This document shows positions 12,030-23,000 of a stretch of 64,000 nt of DNA, piece after piece (position 1 is the first letter of the stretch; each line of letters opens with the position of its first letter). Source of the DNA: Cladorhizidae sp. MBARI D1340-BT2 (taxonomy: Eukaryota > Porifera > Demospongiae > Poecilosclerida > Cladorhizidae). Location: assembly GCA_028752905.1 (NCBI GenBank), contig JAQNBH010000007.1:15280759-15344758 (forward strand), in the 5' to 3' direction. The position numbers and the translations under genes are program-made. The notes below the pieces were generated by a model. It was not told the origin of the DNA and did no database searches. It was given only the letters and a program-made list of their open reading frames with translations.

Positions 12030-12345
12030 ACTCATGGGGCAATATCCCTTTTGCCTTAATAGGTCTTTATCATGTGTAAATAGCTATTTCATACAGTGGG
12101 CCTATGGTATGACTTTTGGGAGGTATTAAGTTGTGGCAAGATTCCTTATGCTCGTGTAGCTAAAAATGAACTTCTTACTATCTTTTGCTCTGGATACAGG
12201 ATGGTTAAGCCTTACAATGAAGCATGCTCCGATAAATTATGAGGCAGGAAGCATGAATTGGTGATGTCATAATTATTGGAAGATGTTTATTTGGGTTGCT
12301 TAGTGTAAATGACATAAATGTGATTTGTTCCAGAGTGAGACCTAG
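12030..12345 (+). pseudogene. Inverted relic of kinase exon 8
   Basis: On the plus strand, opposite to the kinase genes. The acceptor-like ATACAG precedes TGGGCCTATGG at 12,097, and the exon-like stretch runs to about 12,238 (recognisable ...[16 protein letters not shown]) with an internal frameshift after WAYG. Flanking intron sequence (GCCTTAATAGGTCTTTATC; GGAAGATGTTTATTTG) is inverted with it, so an approximately 300-bp genomic block around E8 was copied in reverse. It interrupts exon 2 of pseudogene A. Copy C has the same at 56,613-56,754. Confidence 0.75.
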
Positions 12346-12654
12346 TATATATGAAAAGTACTAATTAAGAGCAACATCACCAAAAAATTGTTGGTTTGTA
12401 CACTCTGTATCCTCCCATTTCAGAGACCTTGGAGACAGGTTCAGCTACTTTAGATGAAGTGGGAGTAGCAAGATGACCCTTTCTCACAGATAAACTATTT
12501 CAGGAATCCTCAGTTTTTTCTGACTTAGTCATGATATTGTTCTTTTGAATCAAAACTGTCCTGAATGAAATAGATGCTATGTAAATATCAAGTCTATCGA
12601 TGCACAAACACACCCACCGGATGCATGTGTAAAAGCAAGATAATTGAGCACGCG

Positions 12655-12715
12655 ACATTGCCAGGATATTTGTTGAGGTTGGAAAGATGGCTGCCGATAA
12701 TGGCGGAGACAGACG
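12655..12715. promoter_or_regulatory. YY1-like promoter motif upstream of kinase A
   Basis: GAGGTTGGAAAGATGGCTGC with AAGATGGC at 12,684-12,691, about 150 bp upstream of the exon 1 ATG of pseudogene A, in antisense orientation to the gene. The same block lies upstream of kinases B and C and of both plus-strand gene copies. Recurrence in five places is observed; factor binding is inferred. Confidence 0.5.
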
Positions 12716-13036
12716 GCAATAGTTAGTAAAATATTTAAAAAAGAGGACAATGGACAATTGCCATAAACTGTAACTTCATGTAACTAAGATGTTGAAGCAG
12801 CTAATCTTTTTTGAGTCAAATCAGACAACATCAGAATACATAAGAGTTCATTTGATCAGTTAAACATGTAATATTCAAATAAGCCATTAACAGACTACTG
12901 AGGAGTTTCTTTGTCCTTCAAAAAATTCTTTGTCAACATTTCAACCAATAGCTTCATTTTTGACCAAATGAAAAATTACCACTTGGATCAGATTTTATAT
13001 GGGGTCCTAGGTCACCTTCTGTTTCCCCATCATTAA

Positions 13037-14338
13037 CCCTTTCACTGGCATAAGCGACTTAAGTCGCGAAAACTGATTAGTCGCGACGAAAAAATTCGTA
13101 AAAATTAACCGTTCGCGGTTACTTAAAAAATTGCACTAAAAGCATGCCTCTAATATACCCCTGAATATCAGGAAAAACGGAATGAGGAAAGGGAAGTAAA
13201 CGTGCCAGCAAACATCACTTCCGGTTCATTCCCCCAGTCTCGAAGAAGAAATGGCGACCCGCTTTAGTAGAGACGAAGCGTTAAGACTTCCTATTTGAGG
13301 ATGACTTCGGCCTGTTCGAGATTGACGTTAGTGAAGAAGAGGAAGAAGGTGCCTGCGCTTACCTGGGAAGTGGCGTAGTTGACGGTGATGCTATGGCAGC
13401 TTAGCTATAACAGAAGCACCGACCACGAAGCAAGTTTTCAAAGTATAGGTCGCCCTACTCTGCCAAGCGAAGCTTCAGACGATAGTGATGATCATGAAGA
13501 CTTCCCCCAAGGTAAGAATAGATTAGAGTTGTATAGTAAAGCCTAGTAACTAGCATAATAATAAGAACTATTTCTCCTTGGAAGGTAGTTTCACTCATGG
13601 ACCTGGAGGAGGAGGAAGCAGCAGAGGAGAAGACAGGGTTGGAGGAGAGGTTATTATTTATATATATATATATATATATTTTATAATGTAGCATTATGTA
13701 TTTGTCTGAGTTATGCTGAACATGCAGACCTTCACAGTGCCAAGCATTGCCCTTTTATTTTTTATCTATATTTATTTATAATTATGTTATGCACACTTTG
13801 CACATACTTTTATTTATTTTTCAGTACTATGGACCCTAGGCTCTTTGTTATGCTATTCACATCTTTGTGGTTTGATATAAAAATGTTGTTGACAAATAGT
13901 TGTTGTTGACCAAACGTTGACTAGCTAACATTGCTGATTTAACCGAGCTGAAATAGCCTTTTTCAACTTATAATGATATTCACATCTTTGTGGTTTGTTA
14001 TAATCAACCAAAAAATTGTTGTTGACAAACAGTAGTTGTTGTTGACCAAAAGTTGACCGGCTAACATTGCTGGTTTCATGTGTAATATAATGATATAAAC
14101 CCGATATAACCCCGATATAAACCCTTTTATTTTACTTCCTGTCTCTTATAACAATATTCACATTTCTGTGGTTTGTTGCTAAGCAACTAAAATTTACCAT
14201 AACGTCCCTTCATGCATCAGCTATCACCTGATATATAGTTGTTGGGTACTTGTCTTCATGTGGTCCTCTATTTTTAAAAAAAAGTGAAATTGTGTCCATT
14301 TTTGTAAAAAGTCCTCCGTAAATCTGCCAGTGAAAGGA
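13037..14338 (+). mobile_element. piggyBac-derived element with TTAA target duplication
   Basis: Flanked by TTAA at 13,033-13,036 and 14,339-14,342. Ends are CCCTTTCACTGGCA and TGCCAGTGAAAGGA, inverted repeats matching at 13 of 14 bases. The duplicated arm has an uninterrupted single TTAA at the matching spot near 57,550. Inside, ATG at about 13,251 begins MATRFSRDEAL; then, after a break, FEDDFGLFEIDVSEEEEEG and further on an acidic ASDDSDDHEDFPQ ending at a GGTAAG donor. This resembles the acidic N-terminus of piggyBac (PGBD-type) transposases. The catalytic DDD domain is missing, so it is non-autonomous, an internal-deletion derivative. A (TA)n run lies near 13,655-13,680. Confidence 0.85.
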
Positions 14339-14442
14339 TTAACCTTCAGTATAACTTCTTTACACAGGAACTGTTGCATAACTATTTGGGTTTGAGTTAA
14401 GTGATCATTAGAAGCTTCATATTTACAGTTTAATAATTGTCT

Positions 14443-14718
14443 TCAACTAGTCGTCACACCCAGAGTTGCGCAAGTGATTGAGTTGCTTCGAGCTTGTTTG
14501 TTTCTTGGCTTTAGGTTATTCTTGTTGGCTTTTAACACAGTGCCTCTAGATGGGTCCTTAAGTTGGAGTTGTTTAAACTGCTCTATGCCTCTATCAAGAA
14601 GCACCATTGAACAGTTACCTTCTTCACTGGTTGTTGAGGCAACATATTGCTCTTCACCAAAGTGATCGATCCTCATATCATCATTGTGTGCAAGGTTTCT
14701 AGATATTCTAGCCTTCAC
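14443..14718 (-). CDS. Conserved small ORF, 91 aa, unknown
   Basis: Minus-strand frame, ATG at 14,718, stop at 14,443. Features: acidic GEEQYVASTTSEEGN, then SMVLLDRGIEQFKQLQLK and a basic tail KANKNNLKPRNKQAR. The duplicate at 57,655-57,930 differs at one residue, and a third, older copy at 31,438-31,690 keeps the EEGN, SMVLL and RGIEQFKQLQLK parts but has a 4-bp frameshift. All three lie 1-2 kb upstream of a kinase exon 1 on the same strand. It could be an upstream exon, a small independent gene, or a passenger of the duplication. No family recognised. Confidence 0.35.
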   Translation of the reverse strand: MKARISRNLAHNDDMRIDHFGEEQYVASTTSEEGNCSMVLLDRGIEQFKQLQLKDPSRGTVLKANKNNLKPRNKQARSNSITCATLGVTTS

Positions 14719-15904
14719 CAGGAATATTTAGAATTTTTGTGATCATGACATGGAATAGAATTGGATGCTGGCTTGGCAAGGTTCTTGTAGCTTACCCCAT
14801 TAATCTTGCTTAACTTCATACCTATTTAATAGTTTTCACTCTTCTCCAAAGTGTCTAGCAATATTTGCGATGGAGAGAAGAAAAACAAATTAGCAATTGG
14901 CATTTGAGGTTTCTGCTGAAAATCTCTAGAGTGCGTGTACCATGCTGCCTGGCCCAACCATGTGTCTTTGTGTCCCCAAAACATATTTTAATGCAGGACT
15001 TATGTTTTATTAAATATTTTTCACATTTTTAAGTATGTTGTTAGTAATATAATATATGGCATTATGCTCTTTCATGACATCTTCACTCTGTCTTATCTGG
15101 TCTAGATCTATATTTAGCTCCTGAGGAGGGCTTTCGCGCTCTCCCCTGACATGTTCTTTGAAATGGTTTAGATATGTTGTCTTTTAAGATGTTTGTGCTA
15201 TCTCTCTCTCTAACATGTTTACTGCCTAGATGACAAGATGGTGACCATGGCTAGCTCTCACCCTAGACTCCCGCTCATTAATCTGTTTCCCACATATCTC
15301 TGGGATACTTTGGTTGCTTTGTGCTGTCTTCTATTTGTCTGTTTCCTTCTGTCTTTAAATGTCAGCAAGTGCAGAGTGAATATTTAATCATAGTGTGTGT
15401 CTAAACACTGCAAAGAGTACAGTTATACATGATGGCAGCCTAATCCAACACCTCCTGCCAAAAGGTCAATACAATAGCGTAACACCAACAATAGGAGTGT
15501 AAACAACCAGATACTGTCCTAGCAGGTTGCAGAATAACTCCATTCCACAGGGTTCCACCTTATATTAGGCCTGGCCTGTCACTTTTATTATTGCTGTTTA
15601 ATGAAGGAAGATTGGATGCAAATTGCTCATAGACAATTAGGCATATCTCTTATATGACTGTTTCTTTCCCCAAAATGTTACCATATCTAAATGAATATTT
15701 AACCATCTGAATGCTCCATTGTAAGAAAATAATACAGTTTGACAGTGGCCTGCTATGTATAGTGGCTGATGCTTACTAATACAACACCTCCAACCAGAAT
15801 CGTCACTTAGTGACAATAGGCATGTTACTTCCTAGAGAGTTTTTCTCCGTCATAAGCAAGAATGCAAACTAGTAGCTTATTATCATGCTACTCACAGGAT
15901 AGCC
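14719..15904. other. Intergenic, nothing recognised
   Basis: Matched at 57,931-59,104 in the other arm. Contains pyrimidine-rich stretches (CTATCTCTCTCTCTAAC near 15,200) but no exon, RNA gene or transposon end that I can support. Confidence 0.5.
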
Positions 15905-16055
15905 CTCCCACCCTCTGACCAATCTCCTCCCCCCTCACCTAAGAAGTGGAGGGAACACATACACATAAAAAGGGAGGCACTGAAAGGGAAAAGAAGAAAT
16001 TATGAAGAAGTGAGGTATGTGAATGGTGAAGAATTTTTGGTTTTTCTACAAGAAT
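15905..16055 (+). pseudogene. 3' end fragment of the plus-strand gene beside kinase B
   Basis: Matches the end of the degraded plus-strand gene (6,230-6,365): codons for PKKWREHIHIK, a basic KGKRRNYEEVRYVNGEEF stretch, then a stop and the same downstream sequence. The upstream part of the gene is absent. This shows the original duplicated unit was kinase plus convergent plus-strand gene, since the scrap stays next to B and D. Confidence 0.6.
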
Positions 16056-16792
16056 AATGCAGCTGCAAAATATATGCATTTCACATGGTAATTTGATACA
16101 TGAAAATAATTAGGAAATCTTGCAATGAGGTAATGAGGATGAGTTCAAATTCTGATCCACCAATCTTCAGAGTTTCTATGAATATACTCGCGAAGAAATA
16201 TTACCACCTTAGCATGACTCATACTAAACCTATATTTTATGCTGGTGAGGTGACATTTCCATTCCTTCTCATCTGCTAAAAATGTCAGCCTGTGGAAGAT
16301 AAATCTTTTCCTTTGAACATGTACAGTATTCCAGACACAGCATGAGTATGGACCAAATCTATGTTAGAGTTTACATATCAATGTAATTTTACACTGAAGT
16401 GTAGCTTGACAAAAAGACTCGACATTTATCCAAAAACTTCCAAATACAGCATGTATACATATATAGACTAGCTTAAAATAATTATAAGAAAATTAAGCAG
16501 ATACTAGTTTATAGAATTATGCATAAAATTAAGTGCTCTATTTGGAAGGTTTTAGATAAATGTCTAATCTTTTTGTCCAGCTACAGTTCAATGTAATATA
16601 ACATGATGAGGTCGATTAATATGTAAACTATAGAACAGAGTTGGTCCAGACTAATCCATATATGGAATACTGTACATTTTCGACTTATCTTCCAGAGGCT
16701 GATCACTTTTCAACATATTCAGTAGATGAGAATGACTGGAAGTGCCACCAAGTTATCTCACCAGCGTAAATAACAAATCCTAGGTGGGGTAT

Positions 16793-17099
16793 TCAATAAT
16801 ACCTTCTAAAACGAAAGTTTGGCATGAGACATGCTGAAGTAGGAATATTTCTTCGGAGAGTATTTTTGTAATGGGAGTGCTCTCTGCTGTACCATGGAGG
16901 ACAATGTCCTACTTGAGGGGGAGAGGCACTTTCATCATCGAGTACAGGTATAACCACTATATCATCTGCTCTTCGTACTGTGGATGCAGAATTCCTAGAT
17001 CGGTCGCATATGAAGTGTTTGATTTGATGTACAATACTTGAAAAGTGAGGTCTTTTGGCTGGATCTTCTGTCCAGCATGTCATCTGAAGATCTTGATAT
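16793..17099 (-). CDS. Kinase B exon 9 (C-lobe end and tail)
   Basis: Acceptor GTCCTAG at 17,100. Encodes [20 protein letters not shown] and a 70-residue tail with [21 protein letters not shown] and RFRRYY before the stop at 16,793. Copy D has two in-frame deletions (2 and 4 residues) in the tail. Confidence 0.82.
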
Positions 17100-20000
17100 C
17101 TAGGACACAATTAACATAAGACAAAATAATTATTAAACTGCCATATGTAAGTGTAGAGAATAAAAAGGGGATATGCTCACTACTGGTGGCAAACAAATTT
17201 TAAAAGTATACTGAGTGAATGTTCCAATGCAAATCAGGAAGCTTGTAAGGTTTTTGCTATAGTTTGTCATGCAGAATAACATTCAACAATCCTTGTTGAA
17301 ATATTAGGGGTGGCTTTAATATCTGGATGGATGATGAGCAAACCGGGCGTGCCCCAGTTATGCAGCTGCATCCAGATGGGCTTTGAGACAAGATAAAGAA
17401 CCAGCAGTGTAACACATAGTCTATTAGAAAGCTCTACTATTCTATGTCGTTCTGTAACCAAATAAACATCTTCCAATAGTTATGACATCACATAGCCATG
17501 CTTCCTGCCTCACAATTTATCGGAGCATGCTTCGTTGTAGGGCTTAACCATCCTATACCCAGAGTGAAGCATTGGAAGAAGTTCCTTTTCAGCTACTTGG
17601 GAATAAGGAATCTTGCCGCAACTGAAGATCTCCCAGCAAGTTACTCCATAGGCCCACTGTATGAAATAGAGTAGAGCCATTTACGGATAAGATAGAAACT
17701 TATTAAGGCAAAAGGGAAAAACATAAATTAAAATAATAATCTCTCGATGAACTCTGATATAACATTAAAATCACCTTCTCAATAAATCAACTTCAATTTT
17801 TATTCACTCGACATTTCGACTAGATGCTCTAGTCTTCAGTATGTGGACTACAAATCATAGCTACTTAATGCTTAAATATTATATTTGCCAAATATAAGCA
17901 AAAATATTTTCTTGGTGAAATAATTCATTCCAGCATTACTCCTTGCAGAACTAGTATAACCAAATCACAAGTATTCCAATACTGAGGTTTATGTGACAGC
18001 TGCCATCCAAATAATAACTAATAAAGGAATTCAAAATTACTGAAACTCAACCCATGTAGGGCATACTTAAAGGTTCAGAGATAGTAGAGCACTAACAAAA
18101 CACTGAACAACACGGTTATTTCTTGTGATTCTGTAGTTTTCTCTCAATCTAGAATCTTAATGCCAGATATATAGATTAGTTTATTTCTGTGTGTTTATAA
18201 CATTGTGTTAGTCACTTTTCCTGGTGTGACAATTTTATAGGATTTCATTAATACTCAAATAGGACAGAAAATGAGGCAAGCACATGAGTAATCTATGAAT
18301 AGGGAAACACTTATTTATCTGTCATAGAAAACCATCAAAATGTAACACTAAAAGTTTAATGGGGAAAAAAGTTCTTAAAGCAACTTCTTATTTGAAACAG
18401 TTGGGATGGTCATTTAGAATTTTTTTTTAATGTTTTATCCCAGAAAACTGGCTGCATTGACTCCACATATAAAGATAAGAAATCTTAAATATTTTACATG
18501 CAAAATGATAACAATGTAGTTGGTTACCTGATAACCAAACATATGCATAGAGGAGAACAACTTCTTTTATTTTAAACCACTCTATTAAATAGCGGATATA
18601 ACATTCATAGCTGAAAAAGTGGCTTCAATTTAACTCAACAATTTTTAACTCGAAGCAATAATTTGGAAGAATGATAAACTTCTACTATTTGATGCCATTT
18701 GTCTGGATCTGTACATACACTCAATAATGCAGAGACCATGCAGCAAGCTAGTGGAAATGTGAGTTGAGGAAATAAATCTCAGATGTATCAATTTAACTGC
18801 TACAGTTTAGCAGCCACAAATCTATCTCTGTGACAGTTAAAACTTCAGGGTTGTCTGGCCATATTTCATGCCCTTCTTAATAGTTAAGACACTTCATTTG
18901 ATAGTGGAGAGGAGAGCTAAACTTCAATACAGAGTGGCTGTTAGATACCATGGAAATTCTGATTCTGCATTATAGATGGAAACTAAATGTGAGGTATAGC
19001 ATTTCATATTATATAGTACTGTTTCCATAAGTTACAAACTAGACACTATAATCACAAACTCACCACGTCAGTTTTCTCCGAGAATAAGTTATCAACAAAA
19101 ATTTCTGGAGCCATCCACTTCAGAGAAAACTTCACATCCTTTTCTGTATGTTTCAAGTAGTTCTTCGATGGTTCAAGTTTTTCACAAAATCCAAAATTGA
19201 ACAGTTTAATCACAAGGTGTGAGTCAATCCTGTTAATAATTAATTATTGTCAGTAAGTTTACACTCCAAACACAAAGCCACGTATCAGTGTGGCTGATCA
19301 AATATAGAGTGCACAAAAATGTGGTATGATCAAAATTATTATATCTCATCTTTAACTGTTTCTCATTTGCAGATTAATGAAACGCTACCTGGGTTGAATT
19401 TTTTTCTAGAGGCTTGCATGCTGCTAGAACTTTTCTGCAATAAGGAAGTGAATCTTTTCATTTTCCATAGTAAAAACTGGTAAATATACTGACATTAATT
19501 CAATACCATTATATAGAAACAGTTATGACATCTTTGCTAAGTCCACATCATCCTAGAACAGAAATACTACTCATTGATATATTCGTGAAAGAATATGTGT
19601 TCATGTATAGACTTCTATCAATCATTGGTTTCTCCTCTAATGGATGTTGCTCGGCTATTCAGCTCACAATACTTACAAGACTGAATATGTAATCTTTGTG
19701 TGTAGTTCACATATTCAGCTACAGAATAGCAACTTCGAGAAGTGCATAAACTGGTATTATAATTATAGATCATGATTTGTTTTAAATAGCCATTGAAATT
19801 ATGTGATCCAAACAATGCTTTCCTTGTTTCAGCTCATTTTTGCATTACTAGAATTTTGTATAGTATTTTCCTACTAATACCCAATATCGCCATCTTCCCT
19901 AACTGATTATGATCTAGTATAAACTCACATGCAGTTTCTTGCTGCCAGGTTTCTATGTACCATTCGTTTGTTGGTCAAGTACTTCATACCTTTGGCCACT

Positions 20001-23000
20001 TGCAGACACATATCCAATAGCTTGTTTTCAACTTTCATCTAGAGATGTTAATGTTGATAGAACTGACATATTTGTAATGTTATAAACTCACTGTCAGTTC
20101 TCCAGTTGTCTTGAATGGCACAACCCTCAAACGCTCACTCTCTTTGTCCAGGAAATCAAGGAGGTTGCCATTGGTCATAAATGGCATGACAATAAAAGGG
20201 ACTAAACCTCCGTCCACACAGACTCCAATTAGAGAAAGTAAATTATGGTGCTTGAATTTTGACAGTATACAAGACTCCTTCAGAAGTTCTTTTACCAGAC
20301 TTGGGTGATAAGATCCTGATGCAATAAGAAATAATGCATCATGTATGTACAAATGTTTACTCACCATCATTCACCTTTAAGAGTTTTGATGGCAACTTCA
20401 TTCTCTCTTTTGGTGAAGACTGTTTTGCAGAACAATTGACCTCTGTAAACCAATCCTACATGCTTACCTAAGACAATTAGAAGACATATCAAATCTCCCC
20501 ACCACAGAGTGCTTAGAACTAAACTACTACAGCTTGTAGAACATTAAAATACTGTCATGATCAAAGCACCTACTGAAACACAGCTGTTAAACTAAAATTA
20601 TTTCAATACTTGCAAACATGAAAGTTAATCTTTCAATGAACTCTCAATTGACATAATAATAACTTTCTAAATAATCGACTTCAAATTGACATTTCGACTA
20701 GATGCTCTAGCCTTCATCAGGAATAAAGTTGATATTATGTAGCTATAGAATTCCTGATGAAGGCTAGAGCATCTAGTCGAAATGTCAAGAGAATACAATT
20801 TTTTGAAGTTGATTATTGAGAAGGTTATTAGTTAATAAAAAAGTGTTTGTGTAACATCAATGTTAAAAGTCTACTGATTTCCCTGCCTAGATAACTGTTG
20901 CAAATATGTAATATAATTATATTTTATGCTGAGTTGATGCTCATGATTTCATGACACCAGTAAAAATTAGATGGTCACAGATTAGAATTCTTCTTTGTGG
21001 CATTCCCTTTATTAATTTAAATTATCCTCCTCCATTTGTAGTGGATGTCCTGGTCCCCATAATTTTCTCCAGCTCCTGGAGGTAGCTGTTTCTAAACTAC
21101 TAAAGGTAACTATACAGCATAGATCAAATATTGTGCACAATGTCTTGAATGGATGCGATGTGGAGATTAAGAGAGTGAGTAAAACTTGGGCTGAAACATT
21201 TATATATCTAGAGGGCAGCATATAGTAGAAGTGGAGTTCGCATGGTGTTGCAGAGTACTTGTTATTGGAAGTTGAACTAAATTCAAAGATAGACCGAGCA
21301 GAGAATGGAGGTGTAATTCTATATTAGCTTCAAGAGACTACATGTATGTCTAGTATGAACAATAAATATAATAGACATTATAGAATACGCGTACAATAAT
21401 TATAGGTCGAACTTACCTGCAGGACAAGCATATACTAACTTTAAAAAAGATTTATGGCCTTCAATGCTGTATTATAAAAATTATCGTCAAAAGTGTACTA
21501 CTTCCAGTGCCCATGGAGTTTAAGGTCCTTCTTCTAGCTCCTTAATGGGCATGCACATCTTAGACTTGAAGAAGTGAGCAAATTCTTTGTAAATTTACTA
21601 TAGAATTATAGTCTTTCAGGAGATAAACAAGACAGATAGAAATCTGGCAAAAGAGCATAGCTACTAGATAAACATCAAGCAATAGCAAGTTAATAGCTAA
21701 TTTTTTAGCTAAACATTTAGCAGAACCGAACTTATAGACTCTCAAATCTAAGATCAGACATATATAAATCCAATATATTCATCAACTTCAAAGGCAGATG
21801 CATCTCAATCTGAAAAAAGTAAGAAAAGAATATAAAAGTCATACATAAGAGCTGCTATAAGCTAAAACTTGGTATATATGCAATTAGCTACAAACTAGGC
21901 AGATACTGAACAAAATTTGTACTCTTGGTTTTGGACTTAAATCCAGCCTTAAAATGACAGCCTGAAGTACAGCTAACTTCCTTCTTGAAAATTTCATGCA
22001 AGTAAAGATGGTGCCATCAGCTTAAATTTTTTAATTTTGCCACATATGAAAACAGATAAAAATTTAAATTCTATCTGTCATCATCTAAGGGTTCAGTATT
22101 AGTAGAAGAATTTTTCTCCCTGAAGCACATACTCTAGAATAAGATATTTCAAGACAATTTTACATTTTACCCTGTAAATGTAATGTATCATTTACAAATA
22201 ATATGCATATGGAAATATGTTTGCATTAGAATGACCACTTACTCTCCAATATTTATCACATGCTCAATAATGTACTATCAATTTATCGCTAAATCTACAT
22301 TTGAAATAGTTGGATGCCTACAATATCACTAAACTATTTTCTACTTACTCTAGGATGTCTACAATATCACTCTTTATTAAACTATTTTCTACATACTGTA
22401 GGATCATTATGTCTAAACTTAACCAATAATTATTACCATATATTGTAATATGTATATAAAATTGATATTTCATTGAAAATATTTGCTGATGAGAGTCATG
22501 GCTATCTCCAGAGTATTCTAGGAAGAGGAAATTGTCTAAACTACTACTGTGAGACAAGTTTGGAGAATGCTTAGAACAAAGTAGTCAATATCGTATCATT
22601 GAAATACAAGCTTTATGCATGGAAGTGAATGTTTTCTGCATAGTATTGGAGGCCATGGTAAAGAACTCTTTATGGACTCTAGTGAATATATCTGTACAAA
22701 GATTGAACTTGGTTACTGTATTAAAAAGCTTCACTAAAGCTCACACAGTTAAATCAAAATCGAGTCGTTGGCTAGCAAGACTGCATCTAACATGACTCTT
22801 CTAGAACAATACTGCAATTGCTGATATGGTGAGAGTTACAGTGGCAAGCATTGTGTTTTCAACAAAAAGCAAATGACTAAAAAAGTATGTAGATCTAGCT
22901 GAAAGAAGCCAATGATACTTGAGCACAGAAGACCAAGGTAAATGACAGCTGAAAGCTAAAATAACACGAAGGTATTAGATCTAAAATTAGAGTGCTAGAG

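Larger units (their letters stand above)
6950..12532 (-). pseudogene. Tyrosine kinase pseudogene A
   Basis: Relic of a gene like kinase B. Exon equivalents: E9 6,950-7,300 (CCTDDPANRP, frameshift after SSIVH), E8 7,704-7,846 ([20 protein letters not shown]), E6 8,602-8,711 ([10 protein letters not shown], catalytic Asp kept), E5 8,753-8,975 (7-bp CCAAGGT insertion and a +1 shift), E4 9,010-9,110 (in-frame stop near the glycine loop and an 8-bp GAAGTTAT duplication), E3 11,321-11,423 (lacks the ECVGQG end) and E1 from ATG 12,532 with TGA at 12,500. E7, the DFG/APE exon, is absent and replaced at 8,082-8,354. E2 is broken by an inverted copy of E8. The E8 splice donor GT is lost. Copy C shares the E1 stop, the E5 +1 shift and the E7 loss, so most decay predates the segmental duplication. 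Confidence 0.88.
4726..20118. repeat. Left arm of direct segmental duplication
   Basis: Collinear with 48,570-64,000 in the same orientation, with long stretches near-identical by eye. Content in order: degraded plus-strand gene, kinase pseudogene A, conserved small ORF, kinase gene B 3' half. Differences between arms are mainly discrete insertions (piggyBac-type element at 13,037 here; insertions at 54,977 and 61,563 in the other arm) and small indels. The left boundary is near ACTTACTATT at about 4,750. Confidence 0.9.

Noticed and set aside
12500..12757. Minus-strand 85-codon frame beginning MSIVLFFKYF
   Set aside because: It runs through the promoter region into exon 1 of pseudogene A; only the MTKSEK end is homologous to kinase exon 1.
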